64,000 nt of DNA from Polaribacter sp. Hel_I_88 (lineage in GTDB: Bacteria; Bacteroidota; Bacteroidia; Flavobacteriales; Flavobacteriaceae), in NCBI RefSeq assembly GCF_000687935.1, contig NZ_JHZZ01000001.1:1488001-1552000 (forward strand), in the 5' to 3' direction. The stretch's first letter is position 1; every line of letters begins with the position of its first letter. Made by a program: the position numbers and the translations under genes. Of this stretch, positions 18,691 through 27,124 are shown one piece after another. The notes under the pieces were generated by a model. The model searched no databases and was not told the origin of the DNA. It saw only the letters and a program-made list of their open reading frames with translations.

Positions 18691-18757
18691 TTACGCTTCA
18701 TCCTTTAGGGGGATATTTTTGTGTTTTTCTCCCCCTAAAGGACGAGCCGTAAATGGA
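18686..18757. repeat. Large interrupted palindrome, 28-bp arms
   Basis: The arm 18686-18713 matches the reverse complement of 18730-18757 at 25 of 28 positions, with conserved blocks TCCATTTACG and CCTTTAGGGGGA and a 16-nt loop. It could be a miniature element, an RNA hairpin or an operator for the adjacent XRE gene. Confidence 0.65.
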
Positions 18758-18952
18758 AAGCTATTTCCTTTTTTTAGTCAATAATCTTTCCCAAATTTGA
18801 AAAATAGAAATTGTTAAAAAGTTTCTCTAAAATAAAAACCTCTGTTTGAGGTAATAAGGAATATAAAAATCTTGCAAATAAATGTATCACCTAAAACAAA
18901 TGCTTATGTAAATAAACAATAACAAACAGAGGAAGTTTTGCAAAAGTAATGC
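18758..18952. other. Non-coding DNA with a distant 10-bp inverted repeat
   Basis: No credible gene is seen. CCTCTGTTTG (18839-18848) and CAAACAGAGG (18923-18932) form a perfect 10-bp inverted repeat around 74 nt, just before the leader of the small secreted-protein gene. This may fold in an RNA, but no known RNA family was recognised. Confidence 0.4.
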
Positions 18953-19055
18953 TTTTTCTACCAATTTTTTAGAGAATTTTAATTTGGTTTACTCAACTAA
19001 AAACTCAAAAAACAATTAGTAAATTAACCTTTAAATAGGTTTTAAATTTTATAAA
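18953..19055 (+). promoter_or_regulatory. Leader copy A of the small-protein module
   Basis: About the first 57 nt (through ACTCAACTAAAAACTCAAA) are identical to positions 20285-20341 except for one base, and the remaining 46 nt up to the ATG are similar. It contains an imperfect dyad, ACCAATTTTTT ... AATTTGGT. Conservation above coding-gene drift suggests a shared promoter or operator. Confidence 0.6.
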
Positions 19056-19313
19056 ATGAAAAAACTAATATTAAGTTTAGTGTTTGTAACTTCTTTGTTT
19101 CTTATGAGTTCTACGTCAACAGTTTCTATTGGCAATGAGAATATTATAGAAAATGAAATGGTTAGACCACCTTGTGTTGGATATGCTGTAGATCAAGTTA
19201 CTGAAATTGCCAATGCTTTTAATCAAGATATTCGAGGGGCTAACGAAAGAGCGTATATAAAAATTTTTCAGCATATTTATGAAGAATGTATGAAAGGTAA
19301 CGAAGGACCTTAA
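19056..19313 (+). CDS. Small secreted two-cysteine protein A
   Basis: An 85-residue protein with an N-terminal signal (KKLILSLVFVTSLFLMSS), giving a mature peptide of roughly 60 residues. It has two cysteines, Cys40 and Cys78, 38 residues apart, and a helical-looking C-terminus IFQHIYEEC. The paralogous product at 20389 has the same start (KKxILSLVF), the same 38-residue cysteine spacing and the matching end LFNFFFEQC. I do not recognise the family. It is 61 bp ahead of a GLPGLI gene, and the pairing is repeated in the second copy, so the two proteins probably act together. Confidence 0.7.
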   Translation: MKKLILSLVFVTSLFLMSSTSTVSIGNENIIENEMVRPPCVGYAVDQVTEIANAFNQDIRGANERAYIKIFQHIYEECMKGNEGP

Positions 19314-19374
19314 AAATTAATTCAATCATACTCATTAGGTACACTAATGAGTATGATTCAACAAAATAAAAAAA

Positions 19375-20055
19375 ATGAAAAACATACATACTTTTTTAAT
19401 TCTATTTATTGTAAAATTAACTTTTTCTCAAACTAATGGAAAAATAAATTATATAATTAATTTTAATAAACCAAAAATTGAATTAAAGAAAAATCAGGCT
19501 AAAATTGCAATGAGACTAATTAAAGAGGCGAAAGCTATATCAGCTACACTTTTGTTTAATCAAAATGAGTCTGTTTACCAAATTGATAGCAAAATGAAAG
19601 TTGATTCAAATAAAGATTTTAACATCACTCAAGCATTTGCAGATGATGGAGATGTGTTTTATTCAAATGTTTTTACTCAAAAACAAATCAAAAAAACTAA
19701 TTATGGAGATAAAGAATATATTATTTCTATTGAAAAGCAAAATTGGAATTTGATTCAAGAAACAAAAAAAATTGGAAAATATTTATGTTATAAAGCTATA
19801 ATAGATATTAAAAACGATTTAGTTATAGCTTGGTACACATATGAGATACCATTAAATTTTGGTCCTAATAAATTTAATGGATTACCTGGTTTAATTTTAG
19901 AGCTACAAACGAAAACACTTCATTATTCATTGAATAAATTAAGTTTAAATATTAAAGAAGGAGTTAAAATAAAAACACAAAATTATGATTCAGCAATAAC
20001 TGAAGAAGAATTTAAAAAAATAGTATCGCAAAATTCAGTTTTTAATAGAAATTAA
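19375..20055 (+). CDS. GLPGLI family protein, copy A
   Basis: A 226-residue exported protein (signal THTFLILFIVKLTFSQ) with the family hallmark FNGLPGLILELQ near residue 170, preceded by WNLIQETKKIGKYLCYKA and IAWYTYEIPLNFG. GLPGLI proteins are periplasmic or surface proteins of Bacteroidetes with no known function. The C-terminus stops soon after EEEFKKIVSQNS; a frame shifted by one base continues from 20051 for about 30 codons (VNKYSQQVVSIKKG), so a late frameshift may have shortened the protein. A paralog lies at 20680. Confidence 0.85.
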   Translation: MKNIHTFLILFIVKLTFSQTNGKINYIINFNKPKIELKKNQAKIAMRLIKEAKAISATLLFNQNESVYQIDSKMKVDSNKDFNITQAFADDGDVFYSNVFTQKQIKKTNYGDKEYIISIEKQNWNLIQETKKIGKYLCYKAIIDIKNDLVIAWYTYEIPLNFGPNKFNGLPGLILELQTKTLHYSLNKLSLNIKEGVKIKTQNYDSAITEEEFKKIVSQNSVFNRN

Positions 20056-20142
20056 TGTTAATAAATATTCTCAACAAGTTGTATCAATTAAAAAAGGAAA
20101 ATTAGTTTTTGAAAAACTTAAAAAAACAATAAGCATATATTT

Positions 20143-20247
20143 ATGAAAAACAAACTCCTTATTGTTTTAATTTTTGCAAAAAAATCAATTTATAATATAG
20201 GAGATAATTTAAAAAACGATCGGAAAATCAATATTAAATATAAATAG
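20143..20247 (+). pseudogene. Possible 5' remnant of a second receptor gene
   Basis: A 34-codon open frame begins MKNKLLIVLIF, matching the start of the receptor at 21495 (MKNNLLIILIF) at 9 of 11 residues, then loses resemblance and stops. Its place, directly after GLPGLI copy A, is where the receptor sits after copy B. This fits a deleted receptor gene, but the match is short and in a hydrophobic signal peptide, so chance cannot be excluded. The rest of 20056-20284 shows nothing else. Confidence 0.35.
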
Positions 20248-20284
20248 AATTTATATTGAGAATGAGGACGATTATTGTTAAACT

Positions 20285-20388
20285 TTTTTCTACCAATTTT
20301 TTAGAGAATTTTAATTTGGTGTACTCAACTAAAAACTCAAATAATAATTAGTGAATAAACCTATTAATAGGTTCTTAAATTTTATAAT
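20285..20388 (+). promoter_or_regulatory. Leader copy B of the small-protein module
   Basis: Near-identical to 18953-19055 (one mismatch in the first 57 nt). It ends with TTAAATTTTATAATATG at the start codon of the second small protein. The shared sequence includes TCTACCAATTTTTTAGAG and TACTCAACTAAAAACTC. Confidence 0.6.
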
Positions 20389-20664
20389 ATGAAAAAAGTA
20401 ATTTTAAGTCTAGTATTTCTACTAGCAACAGGAACATGTTTTATGAATGCGAATTCAACGGAGGTCGAAGTTTTAACAAGTAAAGTAAAAAATATTGAAA
20501 TTATTGATGATTTTAGTTGTTTAACAGATGCCTATGTAGTTACAAATGTATTAGAAAGTATGAGTCCTGGAGGAGCATATAGTTGGGATATAGATACTTG
20601 GTCTCAATTATTTAATTTCTTTTTTGAACAATGTGATAGTGGTGCAGATATTTTAGGTATTTAA
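20389..20664 (+). CDS. Small secreted two-cysteine protein B
   Basis: A 91-residue paralog of the product at 19056. The signal KKVILSLVFLLATGTCFMNA is followed by an acidic mature region with Cys44 and Cys82, again 38 residues apart, and the end LFNFFFEQC aligns with IFQHIYEEC of copy A. Outside these points the two have diverged strongly. It is 15 bp ahead of GLPGLI copy B. The family is not recognised. The extra Cys17 lies in the signal region. A disulfide-bonded helical hairpin is a reasonable structural guess. Confidence 0.7.
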   Translation: MKKVILSLVFLLATGTCFMNANSTEVEVLTSKVKNIEIIDDFSCLTDAYVVTNVLESMSPGGAYSWDIDTWSQLFNFFFEQCDSGADILGI

Positions 20665-20679
20665 TATTTGTATAATATT

Positions 20680-21399
20680 ATGAAAAAAATTATATCAACT
20701 ATAATGCTACTGTTTTTGACAGTAGCATTATTTAGCCAAAAAAATGTTAGTTATAGATTTCTATACAAAATAACTTTAAAAAAAATACAAACTGACTCAT
20801 CATCCCTTACTGAAAAACAAAAAAGATACAATAGAATCGTCAATAAATCAAAAGGGAAAGATTACATTTTAGATATAAAAGAGAACAAAAGTATTTTTTA
20901 TGAAGATAAAAAGCTGTCTTCCGTTTCAAATGAAAAATTAGATATAGTTTCAATTTTTGTAGGTAAAGGCTTGTTTTATTATGATTCATCAATAAAAATA
21001 GCTCTAAATAAAAAAAATGTTCTCGGTGAGGATTTAATTATAAGAAGTAATCCTAAATTTAGTTGGACATTAACACAAGAAAGTAGAAAAATTGGAAACT
21101 ATCAATGTTATAAAGCTATTTCTTATATAAATATTACAAATAGAATAGGCAAAAATGTAAGGAAGAAAATTATTGCTTGGTATAATCCTTTAATATCAAT
21201 AAATTTTGGCATTAAAAATTATCATGGTTTGCCAGGTCTAACAATGTTATTAGAAGAAGATAATTTAATTTATGAAATACAAAAAATCAACTTAAATACA
21301 AAAATTGAATTTGATATAAAAAAGCCAACAAAAGGAAAGATTTTGTCAGAAAAAGAGTATAATGATATTTTGCTAAAAAAATACAGACAAAGATTTTAG
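20680..21399 (+). CDS. GLPGLI family protein, copy B
   Basis: A roughly 239-residue exported protein, signal IISTIMLLFLTVALFSQ, with YHGLPGLTMLLEE near the C-terminal third, and WTLTQESRKIGNYQCYKA and IIAWYNPLISINFG lined up with copy A. I use the ATG at 20680; a TTG at 20668 would add four residues ahead of the signal. The C-terminus (LSEKEYNDILLKKYRQRF) resembles that of copy A. It precedes the receptor by 95 bp, which contains no obvious terminator. Confidence 0.87.
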   Translation: MKKIISTIMLLFLTVALFSQKNVSYRFLYKITLKKIQTDSSSLTEKQKRYNRIVNKSKGKDYILDIKENKSIFYEDKKLSSVSNEKLDIVSIFVGKGLFYYDSSIKIALNKKNVLGEDLIIRSNPKFSWTLTQESRKIGNYQCYKAISYINITNRIGKNVRKKIIAWYNPLISINFGIKNYHGLPGLTMLLEEDNLIYEIQKINLNTKIEFDIKKPTKGKILSEKEYNDILLKKYRQRF

Positions 21400-21494
21400 A
21401 AAAAAACTTCTAAATCGCTAATTATAGAAGAATTAAATAAATAAGATTTACTTTCCTTAATAAATTATTACAATTAAAAATCACAATTTTACAT

Positions 21495-24143
21495 TTGAAA
21501 AATAATCTTTTAATTATTTTAATATTTTTTATTTCAAACTTTTGTTTCTCTCAAAAAGTAACCTTAACAGGTTTTGTAAAAGATAGCTTACAAAACCCTT
21601 TGCCTTATGCAAATGTAATTGCTAAACCCAAAGACGTTTCTAAAAATTTGCAATTTGCCATTTCAGATAACGAAGGCTATTATAAGTTAATTTTAACAGA
21701 AGGAGATTCCATTACCATTAGCATTTCTTATTTGGGTTATAAAGCCATAGACTATAAATTTGTCGCTTTAAAAGACACTAAAAAAGATTTTAGGTTACAA
21801 CAATCTTCAGAACAATTAGACGAAGTTGTGATTGAAATGCCAGTAACTGTAAGAGGAGATACCACCATTTATAAAACCAGAACATTTATAGATGGCTCTG
21901 AACGCAAACTAAAAAATGTGCTTAAAAAATTACCTGGAGTTGAGGTAGATAAAAATGGAACAGTTACTGTACAGGGCAAAAAAGTAACCAAAATGTTGGT
22001 AGATGGCAAAAAGTTTTTTGGTGGTAATTCTAAACTAGCTGTAGAAAATATTCCTGCAGATGCAGTTGGTAATGTAGAAGTGATTGATAATTATAACGAA
22101 GTTGCCTTTTTAAAAGGTTTGTCAGATTCAGATGAAATGGCAATGAACATCCAACTAAAAGAAGATAAAAAACGCTTTGTTTTTGGTGATGTAGAAGCTG
22201 GTAAAGGCAATGATGATTTTTATAAAACCAGTGCCAACTTGTTTTATTATTCACCTAAAACCAATGTAAATTTTATAGGGAACATTAATAATATTGGCGA
22301 GAAAACATTTACGTTTAGAGATTATATGAGTTTTTCTGGTGGTGTTAATGCCATTTTTAGCGGGAATTTTAATTTTAGAGGTGGCGATTTTTCTCAATTT
22401 TTGGAAAGTAATGATGTCTTAACAAGTCAACAAAAATTTGGTGCGTTAAATATTACAAAAGTAGCCACAGAAAAATTAGATGTTTCTGGGTATGCTATTT
22501 TCTCAAATTCTGAAACAAGTAGTTTTATAGAGAACTTTAATGAATACACTACGTTTTCAGAAGAAAGAACCAATGCAACAAATACAGATAACTTATTAGG
22601 AATCGGAAATTTAAATATTGAACTCAACCCAAATGCTAAAGAAAAATGGTATGCAAGAAGTCAAGTAAAAAGAACTAATAATGCCAACAATAACAGCTTA
22701 ATTTCTTTGGTAAATGGCAATACAAATACCATAAATACTGATAGAGATTTAACAGCAACTTATATCAACCAAAATATAGAATGGCATAAAAGGCAGAATG
22801 ATAAACATACGTTTTCTTCTGTTTTTAATTATGTGTTTGATAAAAGTAATAAAACCGCTTTTTGGGAAACGCAAGACCCAATTTTACAAGGTTTAATTCC
22901 TGCTGATAACAACCAAACCTTATTACGAATTAATCAACTTAAAAATACCCAAGAGCAAAATATAGATGCTGTTTTTAAACATTTTTGGGAAATAAACAAC
23001 AGCAATCACATTTATACAACCTTAGGAAATAAGTTTTTAAGCGAAGATTTTTTTACGGATGACAGTCAAATTTTAGACGATGGTACAATCAATAATTTTG
23101 CAACAGGTGGTTTTGGAAACGATTTAAATTTTAGGCTAAATGATTTATTTTTAGGCGTTCATTATAAATTTAGAGCAGGTATTTTTACTGTAAAACAAGG
23201 TTTTGAAGCCCATAATTATAGTTGGTCTTTGCAAAATCAAACCGATTTAAATAAAAATAAATGGGTTGTTTTACCAGATTTTTTAGCAAAAATTGAGTTT
23301 AATAAATCAAAAAAAATTCAGATTAATTACAATTTAAAAACCACTTTTTCTGATGCCAGTAAATTCGCCAATCGTTTTTATTTACAATCTTACAATTCGG
23401 TTTTTAGAGGAAATGAAGCCATTGAAAACAATTTATTTCACAATGCAAGAATTTATTATAGCAGATTTAGTTTGTACAGAGGTTTAATGATGTTCGCTAG
23501 TTTAAACTATAATAAACAAATAAGAGGTATTAGAAATACGGTTGATTTTAATGACATCAATCAATTTTTAACGGTAAAAATGTTTGATAATCCATCTGAA
23601 GATTGGCGAGGAAACATCAACATTCAAAAAAGCATTAATAATTTAAAATATAAGGTTGATGTTGGTTTTAACAACTCCAAATACATTCAAGAGTTAAACA
23701 ATAACGTCCAAACTAACACCAACAATAATTACGATTATGAGTTGGGTATAGAAACCTTGTTTGATAATTTTCCAACGATAGAAATTGGATTAAAAAATAC
23801 TGTTGGCAATTTTACAGCAAGTACAAACACCTCAAAATTTGTAACCACAGAACCTTTTATAACAATTGATTATGATTTTTTAGAAGGTTTTATCTTCAAT
23901 TTTGATTATAGACAAAGCAAGTATCAAAATAAAACATTGGGTCAAAAAAACACTTATGAAATTGCCAATGCAACTTTATCTTACAAAGGCGAAAATTCTG
24001 CTTGGAGTTATAAAATTACCGCTCAAAATTTATTCGATGCACAATTTAAACAAAGCAATAGTTTTTCAGATTTTTTAATTTCAGATCGTAAAACTTTTAT
24101 TTTACCAAGAATTGTAATGTTTAGTATTGGGTATAATCTTTAG
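21495..24143 (+). CDS. Outer-membrane receptor with CarboxypepD_reg-like domain
   Basis: An 882-residue outer-membrane beta-barrel protein. After a signal (IILIFFISNFCFSQ) comes a carboxypeptidase regulatory-like domain (VTLTGFVKDSLQNPLPYANV ... FRLQQ, residues 20-105), then a plug-like region (ERKLKNVLKKLPGVEVDKNG, MLVDGKKFFGG, IPADAVGNVEVID) and a long barrel ending FSIGYNL. This is the OMP_b-brl type related to TonB-dependent receptors. There is no SusD gene, so it is not a glycan SusCD pair. The start is TTG, immediately before KNNLLII. Placed after GLPGLI copy B, it may export or recognise the small two-cysteine proteins, which is an inference. Confidence 0.85.
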   Translation: MKNNLLIILIFFISNFCFSQKVTLTGFVKDSLQNPLPYANVIAKPKDVSKNLQFAISDNEGYYKLILTEGDSITISISYLGYKAIDYKFVALKDTKKDFRLQQSSEQLDEVVIEMPVTVRGDTTIYKTRTFIDGSERKLKNVLKKLPGVEVDKNGTVTVQGKKVTKMLVDGKKFFGGNSKLAVENIPADAVGNVEVIDNYNEVAFLKGLSDSDEMAMNIQLKEDKKRFVFGDVEAGKGNDDFYKTSANLFYYSPKTNVNFIGNINNIGEKTFTFRDYMSFSGGVNAIFSGNFNFRGGDFSQFLESNDVLTSQQKFGALNITKVATEKLDVSGYAIFSNSETSSFIENFNEYTTFSEERTNATNTDNLLGIGNLNIELNPNAKEKWYARSQVKRTNNANNNSLISLVNGNTNTINTDRDLTATYINQNIEWHKRQNDKHTFSSVFNYVFDKSNKTAFWETQDPILQGLIPADNNQTLLRINQLKNTQEQNIDAVFKHFWEINNSNHIYTTLGNKFLSEDFFTDDSQILDDGTINNFATGGFGNDLNFRLNDLFLGVHYKFRAGIFTVKQGFEAHNYSWSLQNQTDLNKNKWVVLPDFLAKIEFNKSKKIQINYNLKTTFSDASKFANRFYLQSYNSVFRGNEAIENNLFHNARIYYSRFSLYRGLMMFASLNYNKQIRGIRNTVDFNDINQFLTVKMFDNPSEDWRGNINIQKSINNLKYKVDVGFNNSKYIQELNNNVQTNTNNNYDYELGIETLFDNFPTIEIGLKNTVGNFTASTNTSKFVTTEPFITIDYDFLEGFIFNFDYRQSKYQNKTLGQKNTYEIANATLSYKGENSAWSYKITAQNLFDAQFKQSNSFSDFLISDRKTFILPRIVMFSIGYNL

Positions 24144-24188
24144 GTTCAGTAGGCAGTAGGCAGTTTTCAGTAAGCAGTCACAGTTTGC
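24144..24188. repeat. CAGTAGGCAGT-type simple repeat
   Basis: Reiterated CAGTAGGCAGTAGGCAG, TCAGTAAGCAGT and CACAGTTTG units follow the receptor stop codon. Short tracts of this kind are scattered in Bacteroidetes intergenic DNA. No function is evident. Confidence 0.45.
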
Positions 24189-24212
24189 GTCAAAATTTTC
24201 ACAAACAAGCTA

Positions 24213-24244
24213 GCTCCTTCCCTTTGGGAAGGTTGGGATGGGCT
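24213..24244. repeat. CTTCCC/GGGAAG interspersed repeat, copy 1
   Basis: A 32-nt unit containing the hairpin CCTTCCC-TTT-GGGAAGG and GATGGGCT. It matches 30303-30334 at 26 of 32 positions, and in both places it abuts the stop codon of a leftward gene. Confidence 0.6.
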
Positions 24245-24883
24245 TTATTTTCTCCCAAAATCCGCAGGAATTTCTCCCCAAGCTTTGGTTTCCCATTTTA
24301 AGATTGGGTTTTGAAAGGAATTTTCTTTTAGCCAGTTTTCAGCTCTTTTTATCAGCTCTAATAAATCACTATTAGAAGCATCAAAATGAAGATTTGTTTT
24401 GCATTTTTTTTGACGAATCCAACTCATCGCAATTTTAGAATCGGAATAAATAGGTAAAGTATGCTTATTTTTACTTTTTAATAAAGCGATTCCATGCACC
24501 AAAGCTAAAAATTCGCCAATATTATTCGTCCCTTTTTTAAAAGGCCCTTTTATAAAAATTTGCTGTTTATTATGTGTTAAAACGCCTCTATATTCCATTT
24601 TTCCAGGATTGCCAGCACAAGCAGCATCTACAGCAATACTTTCTAAAATTGGTTTTCCGTATTTTTCTTTTTCTAAGGATGATAAAGTTGGTTTTGTAGT
24701 ATTTTTGCCTTTATAATCTTCATATTTTTTTTTGGACGCAATTTCGGCTTCGTCTAAACTTGTAAAAGATTTGTATTGGGCATTTTCAAAACCATCTACC
24801 TGTTTTTTAACAACATTCCAAGAAGTAAAAACGCCTGTTTTTCTTCCATTCCAAACTACGTAAAACTTCTTTTTTTTACTCAT
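24245..24883 (-). CDS. rnhA: Viroplasmin-type ribonuclease H
   Basis: A 212-residue enzyme that cuts the RNA strand of RNA-DNA hybrids. It has the N-terminal viroplasmin/hybrid-binding domain (FYVVWNGRKTGVF, FTSLDEAE, residues 5-50) and a C-terminal RNase H fold with acidic residues in VDAACAGNPG, NNIGEFLALVHG, IYSDSKIAMSW and a terminal PADFG. This two-domain layout is usual for Bacteroidetes RNase HI. Its start overlaps the end of purN by 8 bp, so the two are cotranscribed. Confidence 0.9.
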   Translation of the reverse strand: MSKKKKFYVVWNGRKTGVFTSWNVVKKQVDGFENAQYKSFTSLDEAEIASKKKYEDYKGKNTTKPTLSSLEKEKYGKPILESIAVDAACAGNPGKMEYRGVLTHNKQQIFIKGPFKKGTNNIGEFLALVHGIALLKSKNKHTLPIYSDSKIAMSWIRQKKCKTNLHFDASNSDLLELIKRAENWLKENSFQNPILKWETKAWGEIPADFGRK

Positions 24884-25448
24884 TAACTTCTAAAATAACG
24901 CTTTCTATAATTCTAGGAAAGTATTCTTGCTCTAAAAAATGAATCTTTTTAGCAATAGTTTCAGGAGTATCTGCATCATTTAATGCTGTTTTTGCTTGAA
25001 AAATAATGGCTCCTTCATCATAATTGGCATTTACATAATGAATTGTAATGCCAGTTTCTTCTTCTTTATTTTCTTTTACAGCTTTATGAACATTCATTCC
25101 ATACATTCCTTTTCCACCATATTTTGGCAACAATGCAGGGTGAATATTAATGATTTTATTCGGAAAAGCATCCACAATTTTCTGTGGAATTTTCCATAAA
25201 AACCCGGCTAAAATAATAAAATCTGCTTGTTCTTTTAAGAGGTTTAAAATTTTATCCGAAGTAAAAAAATCTTCTCTAGTAAAGTGCAAACAGTTTGTAT
25301 GTAGGCTTTTACATCGTTCAAGAACTTTGGCATGTTCATTGTTACAAAGCACTTGAGTAACTTTAGCAGTTTTAGTGTGATTAAAAAACTTAATAATGTT
25401 TTCTGCGTTCGTTCCAGAACCAGAAGCAAAAATAACAATACGCTTCAT
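24876..25448 (-). CDS. purN: Phosphoribosylglycinamide formyltransferase
   Basis: A 190-residue PurN that transfers the formyl group from 10-formyl-THF to GAR in purine synthesis. Signatures are the N-terminal FASGSGTNAENI, FIILAGFLWKIP, the catalytic INIHPALLPKYGGKGMYG region with the key His, and HYVNANYDEGAII with the conserved Asp. The length is normal. It is transcribed away from acpP, leaving a 175-bp divergent promoter region. Confidence 0.93.
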   Translation of the reverse strand: MKRIVIFASGSGTNAENIIKFFNHTKTAKVTQVLCNNEHAKVLERCKSLHTNCLHFTREDFFTSDKILNLLKEQADFIILAGFLWKIPQKIVDAFPNKIINIHPALLPKYGGKGMYGMNVHKAVKENKEEETGITIHYVNANYDEGAIIFQAKTALNDADTPETIAKKIHFLEQEYFPRIIESVILEVNE

Positions 25449-25560
25449 AACTTATATCTCTAGAGTACAAAAAAAAGAATAAAAATTAAGAAAAAGGGTA
25501 ATTATGATAAGGGATTAAACAAAATTAATTATCTTTCGTCATCAATTTTTTAAGCAAAAG

Positions 25561-25591
25561 TTAGTTAGAATTAATAAGATTCGTATTTTTG
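25561..25591 (+). promoter_or_regulatory. acpP promoter candidate
   Basis: TATTTTTG at 25584-25591 is a perfect Bacteroidetes -7 box 32 nt before the acpP ATG. TTAG at 25561-25564, 19 nt upstream, is a near match to the -33 TTTG. Confidence 0.55.
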
Positions 25592-25623
25592 CCTCGATTA
25601 AAATTTTAAAAACAAACAAAATT

Positions 25624-25860
25624 ATGTCAGACATTGCATCAAGAGTAAAAGCTATTATCGTAGATAAATTAGGAGTAGACGATAATGAAGTAACAACAGA
25701 AGCTAGCTTCACAAACGATTTAGGAGCAGATTCTTTAGATACTGTTGAATTAATTATGGAGTTCGAAAAAGAATTCGATATTCAAATTCCAGACGATCAA
25801 GCCGAAAATATCGGAACAGTTGGTCAGGCAGTTAGCTATATAGAAGAAGCAAAAAAGTAA
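25624..25860 (+). CDS. acpP: Acyl carrier protein
   Basis: A 78-residue acidic carrier protein. The phosphopantetheine attachment serine is Ser37 in [11 protein letters not shown], and the helix II-III sequence [15 protein letters not shown] is typical. It shuttles acyl intermediates during fatty acid synthesis and sits 7 bp ahead of fabF, the usual flavobacterial pairing. Confidence 0.97.
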   Translation: MSDIASRVKAIIVDKLGVDDNEVTTEASFTNDLGADSLDTVELIMEFEKEFDIQIPDDQAENIGTVGQAVSYIEEAKK

Positions 25861-25867
25861 TATTTAT

Positions 25868-27121
25868 ATGCAGTTAAAACGAGTTGTAGTCACTGGACTT
25901 GGCGCATTAACGCCAATTGGTAATAATATTGAAGAATATTGGAACGCTTTAATTAACGGAGTTAGTGGAGCAGCGCCTATCACTTATTTTGATGCTGCCA
26001 AGTTCAAAACTCGTTTTGCATGTGAATTAAAGGGTTTTACAGCAACTGACTTTATAGACAGAAAAGAAGCCCGTAAAATGGATAGATTTACACAGTATGC
26101 TATGGTTGCTTCAGATGAAGCAATTTTAGATGCTGGTTTAGATCTAGAAGCAATTAACAAATTTCGCGTTGGCGTAATTTGGGGAGCAGGAATTGGTGGT
26201 TTAGAAACATTCCAAAACGAAGCCATGAGTTTTCAGGCTGGTGATGGAACTCCTAGATTTAACCCATTCTTTATTCCAAAAATGATTGCAGATATTGCTC
26301 CAGGAAATATTTCTATTAAAAATGGATTTATGGGGCCAAATTATACAACTGTTTCTGCATGTGCGTCTTCTGCAAATGCAATGATAGATGCTTTAAATTA
26401 CATTAGACTTGGACATTGTGACGTAATTGTAACTGGTGGCTCTGAAGCTGCTATTGCTTTTGCTGGTGTTGGAGGTTTTAATGCAATGCATGCTTTATCT
26501 ACAAGAAATGAAAGTCCAGAAACTGCCTCAAGACCTTTTGATGCAGAACGTGATGGTTTTGTTCTTGGTGAAGGTGCAGGCGCTATTGTTTTAGAAGAAT
26601 ATGAACATGCTAAAGCTAGAGGAGCAACTATTTATGCAGAAGTAATTGGAGGAGGAATGTCTTCTGATGCTTATCATATGACAGCTCCACATCCAGAAGG
26701 ATTGGGTGTAATTGCAGTGATGAAAAACTGTTTAGAAAATTCAGGAATTAAACCAGAAGATGTAGATCATATCAATACACATGGTACTTCAACACCTTTA
26801 GGTGATGTTGCAGAATTGAAAGCAATTTCAGCTGTTTTTGGTGAGCATGCTAAAAACATCAACATCAACTCTACAAAATCTATGACAGGGCATTTATTAG
26901 GTGCAGCTGGTGCAGTAGAATCTATTGCTGTTATTTTGGCAATGAAACACGGTATTGTACCACCTACAATAAATCACACTGTTGCAGACGAAAACATTAA
27001 TCCAGCTTTGAATCTTACACTAAATAAAGCACAAAAAAGAGACGTTAAAGTTGCCATGAGCAATACGTTTGGTTTTGGTGGCCATAATGCTTGTGTAGCC
27101 TTTAAGAAACTAGAGGAATAG
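25868..27121 (+). CDS. fabF: Beta-ketoacyl-ACP synthase II
   Basis: A 417-residue condensing enzyme elongating acyl-ACP with malonyl-ACP. The catalytic triad is visible: Cys in VSACASSANAM (near residue 164), His in NTHGTSTPLGD and His in STKSMTGHLLGAAGA. The start RVVVTGLGALTPIGNN and end NTFGFGGHNACVAFKK are family constants. It is part of the acpP-fabF-rnc operon, with 3 bp to rnc. Confidence 0.96.
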   Translation: MQLKRVVVTGLGALTPIGNNIEEYWNALINGVSGAAPITYFDAAKFKTRFACELKGFTATDFIDRKEARKMDRFTQYAMVASDEAILDAGLDLEAINKFRVGVIWGAGIGGLETFQNEAMSFQAGDGTPRFNPFFIPKMIADIAPGNISIKNGFMGPNYTTVSACASSANAMIDALNYIRLGHCDVIVTGGSEAAIAFAGVGGFNAMHALSTRNESPETASRPFDAERDGFVLGEGAGAIVLEEYEHAKARGATIYAEVIGGGMSSDAYHMTAPHPEGLGVIAVMKNCLENSGIKPEDVDHINTHGTSTPLGDVAELKAISAVFGEHAKNININSTKSMTGHLLGAAGAVESIAVILAMKHGIVPPTINHTVADENINPALNLTLNKAQKRDVKVAMSNTFGFGGHNACVAFKKLEE

Positions 27122-27124
27122 TAT

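Noticed and set aside
19056..20664. Ribosomal peptide natural product precursors
   Set aside because: No maturation enzyme or ABC exporter is nearby, and the small proteins carry ordinary Sec-type signals with two cysteines, so a disulfide-bonded secreted protein is simpler.
21495..24143. SusC-type glycan transporter
   Set aside because: No SusD gene or glycan enzymes adjoin it, and the barrel region resembles the OMP_b-brl group.
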